A stretch of DNA of 59,521 nucleotides from an uncultured Bacilli bacterium (GTDB lineage: Bacteria; Bacillota_I; Bacilli_A; RF39; UBA660): contig CALVVW010000002.1 in assembly GCA_944364005.1 (NCBI GenBank), positions 1 to 59,521 on the forward strand. Direction: 5' to 3'. Both the position numbers and the translations under genes were made by a program. Below the pieces are notes generated by a model that saw only the letters and a list, made by a program, of their open reading frames with translations, was not told the DNA's origin and did not search any database. Within the stretch, counting starts at the first letter, position 1. Every line of letters begins with the position of its first letter. This document shows, one piece after another, positions 41,343 to 49,885 of the stretch.

Positions 41343-41822
41343 ATGGAAAATAAAAAATATATATTTGTTACTACGGGTATTGTTTTGGGAGTTTTTGCCT
41401 TGCTATTTTGGATATTTTTTGTGGTTATTTCTTCTCGTAGACCTAATTATACTTTTTCTATTTCAACTACGGGTGATGATTGTAGTAAACGAGAGTATTC
41501 TCTTTATTATGAAAAAGATGATGTTAAGTATTATAGTGCTTGTTATGATAAGGTGAATGTTAGGGAAGAGAAGTTTATATTTAAAACGACCGATGATATT
41601 AAAAAATATATTGATAATGCTCAGTTACTTTCTATTTTACAGAAGTTTGATATGGATAAATGGAAATATAGTGAAGGAGTACAAACAGATTATTATGTTT
41701 TAGATTCGTCTAAGAACTTAATTATTACTAGATGTAGTAGTGAGTCTTATGATACTTATTATTTTCATCGAGGTGTTGATGGTTATTTTTGTCAATATTT
41801 TGTAGATTTTCATATTCATTAA
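41343..41822 (+). CDS. Membrane-anchored protein, unknown
   Basis: This 159-residue protein has one N-terminal TM helix (about 5-27) and an extracytoplasmic part with two likely disulfide pairs ([24 protein letters not shown] and YFCQYF). No family is recognised. AAGGAG (41330-41335) supports ATG 41343, and a longer reading from 41295 starts inside the cotE terminator. It lies between cotE and rpsP; the rpsP promoter begins just after its stop, so it is transcribed alone. Confidence 0.65.
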   Translation: MENKKYIFVTTGIVLGVFALLFWIFFVVISSRRPNYTFSISTTGDDCSKREYSLYYEKDDVKYYSACYDKVNVREEKFIFKTTDDIKKYIDNAQLLSILQKFDMDKWKYSEGVQTDYYVLDSSKNLIITRCSSESYDTYYFHRGVDGYFCQYFVDFHIH

Positions 41823-41843
41823 AATGGTGTTATCAAAAAAAGG

Positions 41844-41872
41844 TTGACAGATGCTTCTTTTTTTATTATACT
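41844..41872 (+). promoter_or_regulatory. Strong sigma-A promoter for the rpsP operon
   Basis: A perfect TTGACA (41844-41849) and TATACT (41867-41872) have a 17-bp spacer with a T-tract. Confidence 0.85.
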
Positions 41873-41902
41873 ATATTTGCATTTAAGAAATGGAGGGATA
41901 TT

Positions 41903-42178
41903 ATGGCAGTTAAAATTAGATTAACAAGAATGGGTGCTAAAAAGAAACCTACTTATAGAATTGTTGCGACTGATTCTAGACGTCCTAGAGATGGTCAATA
42001 TATCGAATTAATTGGTACTTATGCACCTGTTGGAGAATGTAAGGTTAATATCAATGAAGAAGTAGCTTTAAAATGGTTAAATAATGGAGCTATTCCTACA
42101 GATACAGTTAAGAGTTTATTTACTAAAGCTGGTATTATGAAGAAGTTTACTGAAGCTAAAGAAAAGAAGGATAAGTAA
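41903..42178 (+). CDS. rpsP: 30S ribosomal protein S16
   Basis: This 91-residue small-subunit protein reads [20 protein letters not shown], then [20 protein letters not shown] and [20 protein letters not shown]. It binds 16S rRNA and stabilises 30S assembly. TGGAGGGATATT precedes ATG 41903; a longer reading from 41789 runs through the promoter. It is followed by khpA after two bases. In many Bacilli the rpsP block also contains rimM, trmD and rplS, which are absent here. Confidence 0.97.
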   Translation: MAVKIRLTRMGAKKKPTYRIVATDSRRPRDGQYIELIGTYAPVGECKVNINEEVALKWLNNGAIPTDTVKSLFTKAGIMKKFTEAKEKKDK

Positions 42179-42180
42179 TT

Positions 42181-42429
42181 ATGGATTTAGTTCAGTTAAC
42201 TGAGGAGATTGTTAAATCGTTAGTAGTAGATCAAGATGCTGTTAGTGTCAAAGAATTTCCTACAGAAGAAGATAATGTTATCTTGATACAAGTTATTGTT
42301 GCGGAAGCTGATATGGGAAGAGTAATTGGTAAAGGTGGAAGATGTGCTAATGCTATTCGTACTTTGGTTCAAGCAAGTAGTGCTTTAAAAGATAACAAGT
42401 ATGTTAAAATTGATATTGATAAGTTTTGA
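42181..42429 (+). CDS. khpA: RNA-binding KH-domain protein KhpA
   Basis: This 82-residue single KH-domain RNA-binding protein has the GxxG loop in GRVIGKGGRCANAIR, preceded by EADM and followed by a short helix. In B. subtilis (YlqC) and streptococci KhpA works with KhpB (Jag) on RNAs that affect cell length. It is directly downstream of rpsP, as in most Firmicutes. AAGGAT supplies the ribosome site. A terminator overlaps the stop. Confidence 0.93.
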   Translation: MDLVQLTEEIVKSLVVDQDAVSVKEFPTEEDNVILIQVIVAEADMGRVIGKGGRCANAIRTLVQASSALKDNKYVKIDIDKF

Positions 42430-42449
42430 GAGAGCAATTTTGCTTTCTT
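42428..42449 (+). terminator. Terminator of rpsP-khpA
   Basis: GAGAGAGCAA pairs with TTGCTTTCTT (two wobble pairs), followed by T residues; it begins in the khpA stop codon. Confidence 0.65.
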
Positions 42450-42472
42450 TTTCTTTTGTCTTGTTATATAAT
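42444..42472 (+). promoter_or_regulatory. Possible promoter for the uppS operon
   Basis: TATAAT (42467-42472) is perfect but the -35 TTTCTT (42444-42449) is poor; the spacer is 17 bp. It is needed because a terminator lies just upstream. Confidence 0.4.
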
Positions 42473-42492
42473 ATTTTTGAGGTAGAAGAATA

Positions 42493-43203
42493 ATGATGAA
42501 TGATTTAGTGATACCAAACCATATAGGTATTATTATGGATGGTAATGGTCGCTGGGCCAAGTTGCGTGGACTTCCGCGTAGTGCAGGACATAGAGAGGGC
42601 GCAAATACGTTAAAGAAAATTTGCCTTTATGCTGAAAGTTTAGGTTTAAAATATTTATCTGTTTATGCTTTTTCTACAGAGAATTTTAAACGTAATCAAG
42701 TTGAAGTTGATTTTTTGATGAACTTATTTGTTGATATGTTTAAAAAAGAATTTCAAGAGATTATGGATCGTCAAGTTAAGGTTGTTTTTTCTGGACGTAG
42801 GGAACCTCTTCCTAAAAAGGTATTAGAGGCTATGGATGAAATTAGTTTTAAGACTAAAAATAATACTAGTACAGTACTTAATGTTTGTTTAAATTATGGT
42901 GGTCAGTCTGAAATTTTAGATATGACTAAAAGAATTGCAAAACAGGTACAAGATGGTAGTCTTAGTGTAGATGATATTACTTTAGATACCATATCTGATA
43001 ATTTATATCAAGAATTGCCACCATTAGATTTGGTGATTCGTACTAGTGGAGAATTACGACTTAGTAATTTTATGTTATATCAGGCTAGTTATGCAGAGTT
43101 TTATTTTCCAAAGATTTTATTTCCTGATTTTTTGGAGAATGAATTTATGGAAGCTATCGTAGAATTTAATAAAAGAACGAGAAAGTTTGGAGGGAATGTA
43201 TGA
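42493..43203 (+). CDS. uppS: Undecaprenyl diphosphate synthase
   Basis: This cis-prenyltransferase adds eight isoprene units to farnesyl diphosphate, making the C55 carrier for wall synthesis. The 236-residue protein has GIIMDGNGRWAKLRG (Asp16), SVYAFSTENFKRN, VCLNYGGQSEI and VIRTSGELRLSNFMLYQ; these are the family's substrate-binding blocks. Length is normal. It overlaps cdsA by four bases (ATGA), the standard Firmicutes order uppS-cdsA-(dxr)-rseP, here without dxr. Confidence 0.97.
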   Translation: MMNDLVIPNHIGIIMDGNGRWAKLRGLPRSAGHREGANTLKKICLYAESLGLKYLSVYAFSTENFKRNQVEVDFLMNLFVDMFKKEFQEIMDRQVKVVFSGRREPLPKKVLEAMDEISFKTKNNTSTVLNVCLNYGGQSEILDMTKRIAKQVQDGSLSVDDITLDTISDNLYQELPPLDLVIRTSGELRLSNFMLYQASYAEFYFPKILFPDFLENEFMEAIVEFNKRTRKFGGNV

Positions 43204-44000
43204 AAAAACGTGTACTTAGCGCTATTGTTATGATATTGATTTTTGTTCCATTATTAATTATTGGAGGTAAGGCATTTGCTATTTTTATGACGATACTTGC
43301 TGCCTTGGGATTGTATGAATTAATTCATATTCGTGAGAGTAAGAAAGAGTTTTCATTTTTGATGAAGATTTTTGCTTATGTTATGGTAGTATTCTTCTCA
43401 TTATCTCATTTTAATTCTATTACTTTTAGTTATACTATGGATTATCGAGTAGTTGCTTTTATGATTTTCGCCTTTTTATCTCCTATGGTATTTATTCATG
43501 ACTTTAAGAAATATAATTTAAATGATGCTTTATTTTTAATAGGATCTGTGTTGTTTATTGGTTTAAGTTTTAATTTATTTATTATTTGTCGTAATTATGA
43601 TATTACTTATCTAATTTATTTATTACTTATTACAACACTTACTGATACCTTTGCTTTATTTACTGGTATGCTAATTGGTAAACATAAATTGTGTCCTGTT
43701 GTTTCTCCTAAAAAAACAATAGAGGGACTTATTGGTGGAACATTTGCTGGTACATTTGCTGCTACGGCATTTTATATTACAGTTATTGATTCTTCTATGT
43801 CTTTACCTTTTATTATCATTATTACTGTTATTTTGTCTTTAGTTGGACAATTAGGAGATTTAGTATTTTCTTCTATTAAGAGATATTATGATAAAAAAGA
43901 TTTTTCTAATTTAATTCCAGAACATGGTGGTATATTAGACAGGTTTGATAGTTTAATTTTTGTTGTTTTAGCGTTTATTATTTTTTCTAGTGTATTATAA
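43200..44000 (+). CDS. cdsA: Phosphatidate cytidylyltransferase
   Basis: It makes CDP-diacylglycerol from phosphatidate and CTP for phospholipid synthesis. The 266-residue protein has about eight TM helices and the signature KKTIEGLIGGTFAG, with IKRYYDKKDFSNLIPEHGGI ending in LDRFDSLIF near the C-terminus (the CDS family K-D-x(5)-P-x-H-G-G-x-x-D-R-x-D pattern). It is coupled to uppS by ATGA and followed by rseP after 11 bases. Confidence 0.96.
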   Translation: MKKRVLSAIVMILIFVPLLIIGGKAFAIFMTILAALGLYELIHIRESKKEFSFLMKIFAYVMVVFFSLSHFNSITFSYTMDYRVVAFMIFAFLSPMVFIHDFKKYNLNDALFLIGSVLFIGLSFNLFIICRNYDITYLIYLLLITTLTDTFALFTGMLIGKHKLCPVVSPKKTIEGLIGGTFAGTFAATAFYITVIDSSMSLPFIIIITVILSLVGQLGDLVFSSIKRYYDKKDFSNLIPEHGGILDRFDSLIFVVLAFIIFSSVL

Positions 44001-44011
44001 AGGAGGCAACT

Positions 44012-45064
44012 ATGGGATTTCTTATTAATTTAATCTTATTTATATTAATATTAGGAAGTATTGTTTTTATACATGAGTTTGGTCATTTTATGATGGCTAA
44101 ACTTACTGGTGTTTATGTTTATGAATTTGCGATAGGTATGGGACCTAAATTGTGGAGTAAAAAGGGAAAAGAGACTGAGTATACTTTACGAGCTATTCCT
44201 ATTGGTGGATTCTGTATGATGGCTGGAGAGGATTTAGAGGATGATGATTTAAAAAAGGTTCCTAAAAACAAAAGGTTACAGTCTAAGAAACCTTGGCAAC
44301 GTTTTTTAATTATGTTTTTTGGAGCTGGTAATAACTTCATTTTTGCTATTTTATTGCTTTTTCTTATTGGTCTTATTTGGGGTGGTTCTTCTATGGAACC
44401 AGTGGTTACTTCTGTTCTTAAAAATTCTGCAGCAGCTAATTCCGGAATTGAAGAGGGAGATAGAATTTTAGAGATTAATGGTCATTCTATTTCTACTACT
44501 GATGATATTAGTTTATATCTTGCGGTTGCTGATCCAGAAGAAGCTAGTGATATTAAAGTAGAAAAAGAAAATGATAGTGTTAAAACATATTCTGTTCAAC
44601 CTAAAAAGAAAAAAGTAGATGGTCAGATTACCTATCAATATGGAATAGGTATGTCTCAAGAAATAGAACATGGCTTTTTATCTGCTATTCAGTTTACTTA
44701 TAAGAAGACAATTTCTATTTTTAAACAGATGGCTGTTACTGTTGGTTATTTGTTTACTGGTGGTATCAGTATTTCTCAGCTTAGTGGACCAGTTGGAATT
44801 TTCTCTATTGTTGGAGATCAAAGTTCGGCAGGAATTATGAATATAATTTATTTGATAGCATTTTTAAGTATTAATGTTGGTTTTATTAATTTATTACCTA
44901 TACCGGCCTTTGATGGTGGACATATTCTATTTATTATTATAGAGAAAATTAAAGGTTCTCCAGTTAATCCTGAGACTGAAAATAAAATTCATACTATTGG
45001 ATTATTCTTATTGATGCTTTTGATGGTCGTTATTACGTTTAATGATATTTTGAGATTATTCTGA
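44012..45064 (+). CDS. rseP: Site-2 zinc metalloprotease RseP
   Basis: This intramembrane protease acts on anti-sigma factors or signal-peptide remnants. The 350-residue protein has the zinc motif HEFGH in helix 1 (His21), a PDZ domain around 125-205 (PVVTSVLKNSAAANSGIEEG, ILEINGHSI), the third-ligand block NLLPIPAFDGGHI and four TM helices. AAGGAGG precedes the start. It is the last of the uppS-cdsA-rseP lipid/wall block; a small membrane gene follows. Confidence 0.95.
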   Translation: MGFLINLILFILILGSIVFIHEFGHFMMAKLTGVYVYEFAIGMGPKLWSKKGKETEYTLRAIPIGGFCMMAGEDLEDDDLKKVPKNKRLQSKKPWQRFLIMFFGAGNNFIFAILLLFLIGLIWGGSSMEPVVTSVLKNSAAANSGIEEGDRILEINGHSISTTDDISLYLAVADPEEASDIKVEKENDSVKTYSVQPKKKKVDGQITYQYGIGMSQEIEHGFLSAIQFTYKKTISIFKQMAVTVGYLFTGGISISQLSGPVGIFSIVGDQSSAGIMNIIYLIAFLSINVGFINLLPIPAFDGGHILFIIIEKIKGSPVNPETENKIHTIGLFLLMLLMVVITFNDILRLF

Positions 45065-45082
45065 TTTTTGGCGGGTGATTCT

Positions 45083-45262
45083 ATGAATCCTATGATTATT
45101 TTTATTTGTATTTTGGTTGTTTCTTTTGTTACGTTTTTTATTGCTTATTCTGAAGAAAAAAAACAAGTACAAATAGATAAGAATAACAAGAAGTCTTATA
45201 CTGATGATCCGGCTATTTTGTTTGATGAGGATTTGCAGGATGATGATATAGAAATTATATAG
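45083..45262 (+). CDS. Small membrane protein (59 aa), unknown
   Basis: This 59-residue protein has one TM helix (about 3-21) and then a charged acidic tail (EEKKQVQIDKNNKK, FDEDLQDDDIEII). GGGTGAT sits four bases before ATG 45083; an alternative 15 bases upstream has no site. It is 18 bases after rseP on the same transcript and ends in a terminator. It could be an accessory of RseP or of the membrane, but nothing in the sequence shows that. Confidence 0.65.
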   Translation: MNPMIIFICILVVSFVTFFIAYSEEKKQVQIDKNNKKSYTDDPAILFDEDLQDDDIEII

Positions 45263-45286
45263 GTCATTAAGGTGACCTTTTAATTT
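45261..45286 (+). terminator. Terminator of the uppS-rseP operon
   Basis: AGGTCA pairs with TGACCT (6 bp) over a 6-base loop, followed by TTTTAATTTT; the stop codon is next to the stem. Confidence 0.6.
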
Positions 45287-45288
45287 TG

Positions 45289-45297
45289 TGCTATAAT
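45289..45297 (+). promoter_or_regulatory. Extended -10 promoter for priA
   Basis: TGC-TATAAT is a perfect extended -10, 27 bases before the start; no -35 is recognisable. Confidence 0.5.
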
Positions 45298-45323
45298 ACA
45301 AGAAGAGGGAGGTAGGTAGATAG

Positions 45324-47486
45324 ATGGTCGTTGGAGTGTTAGTACAACTTGCTAGTCAAAATGTGGATAAAATTTTTGATTATTCTGTGCCTAAGGAATT
45401 AGAGAATTCTATGCAAGTAGGAATTCGAGTTTTAGTACCATTTGGTAGACAAACATTAGAAGGCTTTGTTTTAGAAATTAAAGATTCTAGTCCGTTGGAA
45501 TTAAAAGAAGTCTATTCTGTTGTAGATTATGATATTGTGTTAAATGACGAATTATTAGCTCTTGGAAAAGAAATTCAAAAAGATACTTTATCTACTTTAA
45601 TTAGTGCTTATCAGGTAATGTTGCCTAAGGCGTTAAAGGCAAAAGCTGGTACTACTATTCGTAAAAAGTTTCATATCTTTTATCAATTAGAACAGAGTAA
45701 TTACCAAGGAACATCTCTTCCACAAAAGAAGATATTAAAATTATTTCAGGATAGAAAGATGATTCCTAAAGAAGAGCTTACCTCTATTTCTTCTTCTGCT
45801 CTTTCTACTTTAGTGGAAAAGAAGGTATTATTACCGGTTTCTATAGAAGATTATCGTTTGAAGTATGAGGTTCATCAGGAATCAAAGAAAGTGTTAACTC
45901 CTTTACAACAAGAAGTAGTTACTAAAGTGATTCAAGGGGATTATAGGAAACCGTTTTTATTATTTGGTGTTACTGGTAGTGGAAAGACAGAAGTTTATAT
46001 GAATATTATCGAACATGTATTAAATCAGGGAAAGACAGCAATTATTTTGGTTCCAGAAATTAGTTTAACACCTCAGATGGTAGAGCAGTTTTCTAATCGC
46101 TTTGGAAATCAAATTGCGGCACTTCATTCGGCGTTATCTGATGGTGAAAAGTATGATGAATGGAGAAGAATAGCTAGAGGAGAAGCTTCTATCGTAATTG
46201 GTGCGCGTAGTGCTATTTTTGCACCTTTAAAAAATATAGGTGTTATTATTATGGATGAAGAGCATAGTGATTCTTATAAACAAGGGGATAAAGATCCGAG
46301 ATATCATGCTAGAGATATTGCTATTTGGAGAGCAAAGTATCACGCTTGTCCAGTGTTGTTGGGAAGTGCTACTCCATCTTTAGAATCTATGGCTAGAGCT
46401 CAAAAGGGAGTGTATCAACTTCTTACGTTAACAGAACGTGTTAATGGTAGGAAATTACCAGATGTAGAAATTATTGATATGAATCAGGAAGCAAAGAAGA
46501 GCTCTTCTCATCTTACTGTTCAATTATTAAATGAGATTAATGATTGTATTGATCGAGGAGAACAGGTGATTTTATTTTTAAATCGTCGTGGTTTTTCTAC
46601 TTTTGTTACGTGTAAGAATTGTAGTGAGACAATCAAATGCCCTCATTGCGATATTACGCTTACTTATCATAAAAGTAATAGAATGCTTCGTTGTCATTAT
46701 TGTGGATATGCAACACCACTTCCTAAAGTATGTCCTCATTGTGGAGAAGAGGCATTATCTGATTTGGGTGTTGGTACGGAAAAAATAGAAGAAGAACTTC
46801 ATCATTTATTACCATATGCTAGAGTTCTTCGAATGGATGTGGATACCACTAGTAGAAAGGGTGCTCATAAGAAGATGATTGATGCTTTTCGAAGTCATGA
46901 GTATGATATTTTACTTGGTACACAGATTGTTGCTAAGGGTCTTGATTTTAGTAATGTTACTTTAGTCGGTGTTATTAATGCAGATACTAGTTTAAATATT
47001 CCTGATTTTCGTAGTAGTGAAAATACATATTCATTGTTATCACAAGTAGCTGGTAGAAGTGGCAGAAGTAGTAAGCAGGGGAAAGTTTTGATTCAAACGT
47101 TTAATCCAGACCATTATGCTATTTCTTATGTTAAGCGCCATGATTATTTGGGATTCTATAAAGAAGAGATGATTATTCGTAGGAAATTAGGCTATCCACC
47201 TTATTATTTTCTTTGTTATATAAAGATTAGTGGACAAGATTCTAAATACATTTATCAAGAAGCTCTTAAAATTAAGCAATCTCTCGATTGCAGTTTGGAA
47301 CATACTACTATTTTAGGTCCTACTCCTCTTCCTATTTTTCGAGTAAATAATATTTATCGATATGGTATTATCTTAAAATATAAGAAAGAAGATAGACTTA
47401 GAAGTGATTTATTTCGTATAAAAAATCATTATAAAACAAATAGTAAAGTTAGAATAGATATTGACTTTAGTCCTAGTCATTTTTAA
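45324..47486 (+). CDS. priA: Primosomal protein N' (PriA helicase)
   Basis: PriA restarts stalled replication forks by loading the primosome. The 720-residue protein has an N-terminal 3'-DNA-binding domain and then helicase motifs: Walker A GVTGSGKTE (from 215), DEEH in IIMDEEHSDSYKQGD, and GSATPSLES. The zinc region is rich in CxxC pairs (CKNCSETIKCPHCDITLTYH, CHYCG, CPHCG). Motifs V-VI read LLGTQIVAKGLDF and VAGRSGRSSKQGKV. GGGAGG precedes the start. Downstream genes fmt, rlmN, prpC, prkC, rsgA and rpe follow as in B. subtilis, minus def and rsmB. Confidence 0.97.
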   Translation: MVVGVLVQLASQNVDKIFDYSVPKELENSMQVGIRVLVPFGRQTLEGFVLEIKDSSPLELKEVYSVVDYDIVLNDELLALGKEIQKDTLSTLISAYQVMLPKALKAKAGTTIRKKFHIFYQLEQSNYQGTSLPQKKILKLFQDRKMIPKEELTSISSSALSTLVEKKVLLPVSIEDYRLKYEVHQESKKVLTPLQQEVVTKVIQGDYRKPFLLFGVTGSGKTEVYMNIIEHVLNQGKTAIILVPEISLTPQMVEQFSNRFGNQIAALHSALSDGEKYDEWRRIARGEASIVIGARSAIFAPLKNIGVIIMDEEHSDSYKQGDKDPRYHARDIAIWRAKYHACPVLLGSATPSLESMARAQKGVYQLLTLTERVNGRKLPDVEIIDMNQEAKKSSSHLTVQLLNEINDCIDRGEQVILFLNRRGFSTFVTCKNCSETIKCPHCDITLTYHKSNRMLRCHYCGYATPLPKVCPHCGEEALSDLGVGTEKIEEELHHLLPYARVLRMDVDTTSRKGAHKKMIDAFRSHEYDILLGTQIVAKGLDFSNVTLVGVINADTSLNIPDFRSSENTYSLLSQVAGRSGRSSKQGKVLIQTFNPDHYAISYVKRHDYLGFYKEEMIIRRKLGYPPYYFLCYIKISGQDSKYIYQEALKIKQSLDCSLEHTTILGPTPLPIFRVNNIYRYGIILKYKKEDRLRSDLFRIKNHYKTNSKVRIDIDFSPSHF

Positions 47487-47532
47487 TAAAATATGATATT
47501 CTTATGTTAATAGTAATGATAGAGGTGATAAT

Positions 47533-47760
47533 ATGGCAAAAAATCATTTTATCCAATCGCAAAATGATATTGATGATGATTTACAAGTAAGTGTTAATGA
47601 AAAAAATAGTCGTGAATTTCAGAATTTAATAGAGCATAGTCAACGTAAATATGATGATTACTGGGATATTAATAATCCAATTATTCGAGTGGTCCTTATT
47701 GTTTTATTTTTAATTGCAGCGATTGGATCTGCGTATTATATTATTACATGGTTACGTTAA
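47533..47760 (+). CDS. Small tail-anchored membrane protein (75 aa), unknown
   Basis: This 75-residue protein has a soluble acidic N-terminal half (MAKNHFIQSQNDIDDDLQVS) and a single TM helix near the C-terminus (about 52-72, PIIRVVLIVLFLIAAIGSAY), so it is probably tail-anchored. AGAGGTGAT supplies the ribosome site. It lies 23 bases before the next gene, which is also tail-anchored, and the pair occupies the place of def in the B. subtilis priA-def-fmt order. Function is unknown. Confidence 0.7.
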   Translation: MAKNHFIQSQNDIDDDLQVSVNEKNSREFQNLIEHSQRKYDDYWDINNPIIRVVLIVLFLIAAIGSAYYIITWLR

Positions 47761-47783
47761 TTTTATATAGGATGGTGATGTAG

Positions 47784-48926
47784 ATGCTTTCTTCTATTTT
47801 TGAGAATGAAGATGTAGTATCTTTGTTGTCTAAAGTTTCTAGTAGTCCAAGATATTATGATAAAAAGAAAAAAGACTCTATTAATTATGAGAAGTTTTCT
47901 GGATTAGAGCAACCTATGTTTTTATTATTTGATGCGTTATTTAAATATCAAATTATTATTGGTGATGATAAATATCTTAGGGATTATGTGCATCACTTAG
48001 AGTTGTTATGGTATAAAATTGATAATTTTCATGATATTAGTGAGGGCGTTTGTAAGATTTTAGTTAAGTTTTGTGCTAAGAAATTAGGGTATAAGATGCA
48101 AATAGAGGAGCATAGAAGAGAAATATTAGAATATATTTATCAAAAATATATTGTAGAAGGATATTTATTTCATGCGGTTTCTGATGTTTATGTTTCTACT
48201 ATTCAAGCTAAAGGATTTTCTCCACAGTTATATGAAAATTATTATGCTCGATTCTTAGAGATTCAAAAGAAATATCCGGGATTTTTTTCAGATATTGATT
48301 TTAATCATGATTATGTTTCCTTTACTGATGATTTTGTGATGGCATGTTATTATGCTACTTATAGTCCTCTTTATTTTTCTAATTTCTTATGTCCTACTTC
48401 TTCTAGAAAGTTAGAGTTAAATAGTTATGCGAAAAGAGATTATATGGGATGTTTTCGAAATTTACGTAATATGTTGAAATTAAAAGAAATTAACGTTGAG
48501 GATTGTGAGAAAATTGAAAACCTTTGTCATGATGAGTGGAAGTTATTAAAAAGGAATGAGTCTATTCCTACTATTATGTTAGTAAAACGTAGTGTTTTTG
48601 GAAAAGATAGTATTCATGGTATAGAAGAGATTTTACAGAATTCTAAAGAAGATATTGGGATTTTGGCACATCATATTATGGATTATAAGTATGATAGTTT
48701 TAATTGGAATTTACCTATTTCTTCTTCTAATATAGAATTTGTTAGTATTCCTTATAGTAAGTATGTTGTTAGTTCTATTTTTGATGATGAAGCTACCAAT
48801 ATTGAGGTTATTGTACCTAATGAAGAGGATAATACAGAAGATGGTAAGGTTTCTTTCTTATTACTTTTAGGGTCTGTTTTAATTTTGACTGGAGTGTTAT
48901 TTAGTATTATTATGTTGTATCAATAG
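47784..48926 (+). CDS. Tail-anchored protein with an ADP-ribosyltransferase-like motif, unknown
   Basis: This 380-residue protein has no signal peptide and one TM helix at the very C-terminus (about 356-377), so the bulk faces the cytosol. Residues 126-145 read EGYLFHAVSDVYVSTIQAKG: a F-H-x-x-S/T (His130) followed about ten residues later by a helix and a Gly, the layout of the first motif of ART/Tpt1/DarT-type folds. Residues 176-192 (DYVSFTDDFVMACYYAT) resemble the second ART strand-helix. The third acidic/catalytic residue cannot be fixed. This resemblance is pattern-level only. Ribosome site GGTGAT at 47774. It forms a pair with the small membrane gene and overlaps neither it nor fmt. Confidence 0.5.
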   Translation: MLSSIFENEDVVSLLSKVSSSPRYYDKKKKDSINYEKFSGLEQPMFLLFDALFKYQIIIGDDKYLRDYVHHLELLWYKIDNFHDISEGVCKILVKFCAKKLGYKMQIEEHRREILEYIYQKYIVEGYLFHAVSDVYVSTIQAKGFSPQLYENYYARFLEIQKKYPGFFSDIDFNHDYVSFTDDFVMACYYATYSPLYFSNFLCPTSSRKLELNSYAKRDYMGCFRNLRNMLKLKEINVEDCEKIENLCHDEWKLLKRNESIPTIMLVKRSVFGKDSIHGIEEILQNSKEDIGILAHHIMDYKYDSFNWNLPISSSNIEFVSIPYSKYVVSSIFDDEATNIEVIVPNEEDNTEDGKVSFLLLLGSVLILTGVLFSIIMLYQ

Positions 48927-48937
48927 AGGTGATAGTT

Positions 48938-49885
48938 ATGGAACAAGTGAAAGTTGTATTTATGGGAACTCCTGATTTTAGTGTTCCTGTTTTGGAAGGC
49001 TTGATTGAGAATTATCAGGTTATAGGAATTGTTACACAACCAGATCGTAAGGTAGGAAGACGTCAAGAAGTGGTGTTTTCTCCGGTTAAAGAAGTTGCTT
49101 TGAAACATAATATTCCTGTTTTTCAACCTGAGAAAATTCGTAGTGATTATACTGATATTTTAGCGTTAGAACCAGATATTATTATTACGTGTGCTTATGG
49201 ACAGATTATACCTAAAGAGATATTAGAGTATCCTAAATATGGTTGTATTAATGTTCATGCTTCTCTCCTTCCTAAATTACGTGGTGGTGCACCAATTCAT
49301 CATGCGATTATTGATGGTTATGATAAGACAGGTATCACTATTATGTATATGGATGAAGCTATGGATAGTGGAGATATTATCTCTCAGCGAGAGACTAAAA
49401 TCTTAGATTTAGATACGGTAGAGAGTTTACATGATAGATTAAGTAGTCTTGGTAGAGAATTATTGCTGGATACCTTACCTAGTATTTTAGATGGCAGTGC
49501 TAAACGAGTGAAACAAGATGCAGATTCTGTTACTTATGCTTATAATATTCAAAGAGAAGAAGAATATTTAGATTTTCATAAAACTAGTTTAGAGTTATAT
49601 AATCAGATAAGAGGGCTTTCTCCTTTCCCTGGTAGTTCTTGTATTATTAATGATAGGGAATTTAAAGTATATTTTGCTAGGATATCTTCGGTTCGTTCTA
49701 GTTCCTATATACCAGGAGAAATTTTACACATTTATAAAGATGGTATTGGTATCGCAACGAAAGATTATGAGATTGTTTTGTTAGATATTAAGCCTTTTGG
49801 TAAAAAACGAATGTTAGCTAGTAGCTTTGTAAATGGAATTAAGAAAGAAGAGTATATAGGGAAGGTAGTTTATGGACAAAAATAA
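48938..49885 (+). CDS. fmt: Methionyl-tRNA formyltransferase
   Basis: It formylates initiator Met-tRNA using 10-formyl-tetrahydrofolate. The 315-residue protein has VVFMGTPDFSVPVLEGLI, the cofactor/catalytic stretch CINVHASLLPKLRGGAPIHH and GITIMYMDEAMDSGDII, and a C-terminal tRNA-binding domain with LSPFPGSS. ATG 48938 follows AGAGGTGAT; a GTG nine bases earlier is within that site. No def gene (peptide deformylase) accompanies it here, unlike Bacillus. It overlaps the next gene by 14 bases. Confidence 0.96.
   Translation: MEQVKVVFMGTPDFSVPVLEGLIENYQVIGIVTQPDRKVGRRQEVVFSPVKEVALKHNIPVFQPEKIRSDYTDILALEPDIIITCAYGQIIPKEILEYPKYGCINVHASLLPKLRGGAPIHHAIIDGYDKTGITIMYMDEAMDSGDIISQRETKILDLDTVESLHDRLSSLGRELLLDTLPSILDGSAKRVKQDADSVTYAYNIQREEEYLDFHKTSLELYNQIRGLSPFPGSSCIINDREFKVYFARISSVRSSSYIPGEILHIYKDGIGIATKDYEIVLLDIKPFGKKRMLASSFVNGIKKEEYIGKVVYGQK

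Noticed and set aside
41789..41902. Extended S16 N-terminus
   Set aside because: It spans the rpsP promoter; S16 begins at MAVKIRL.
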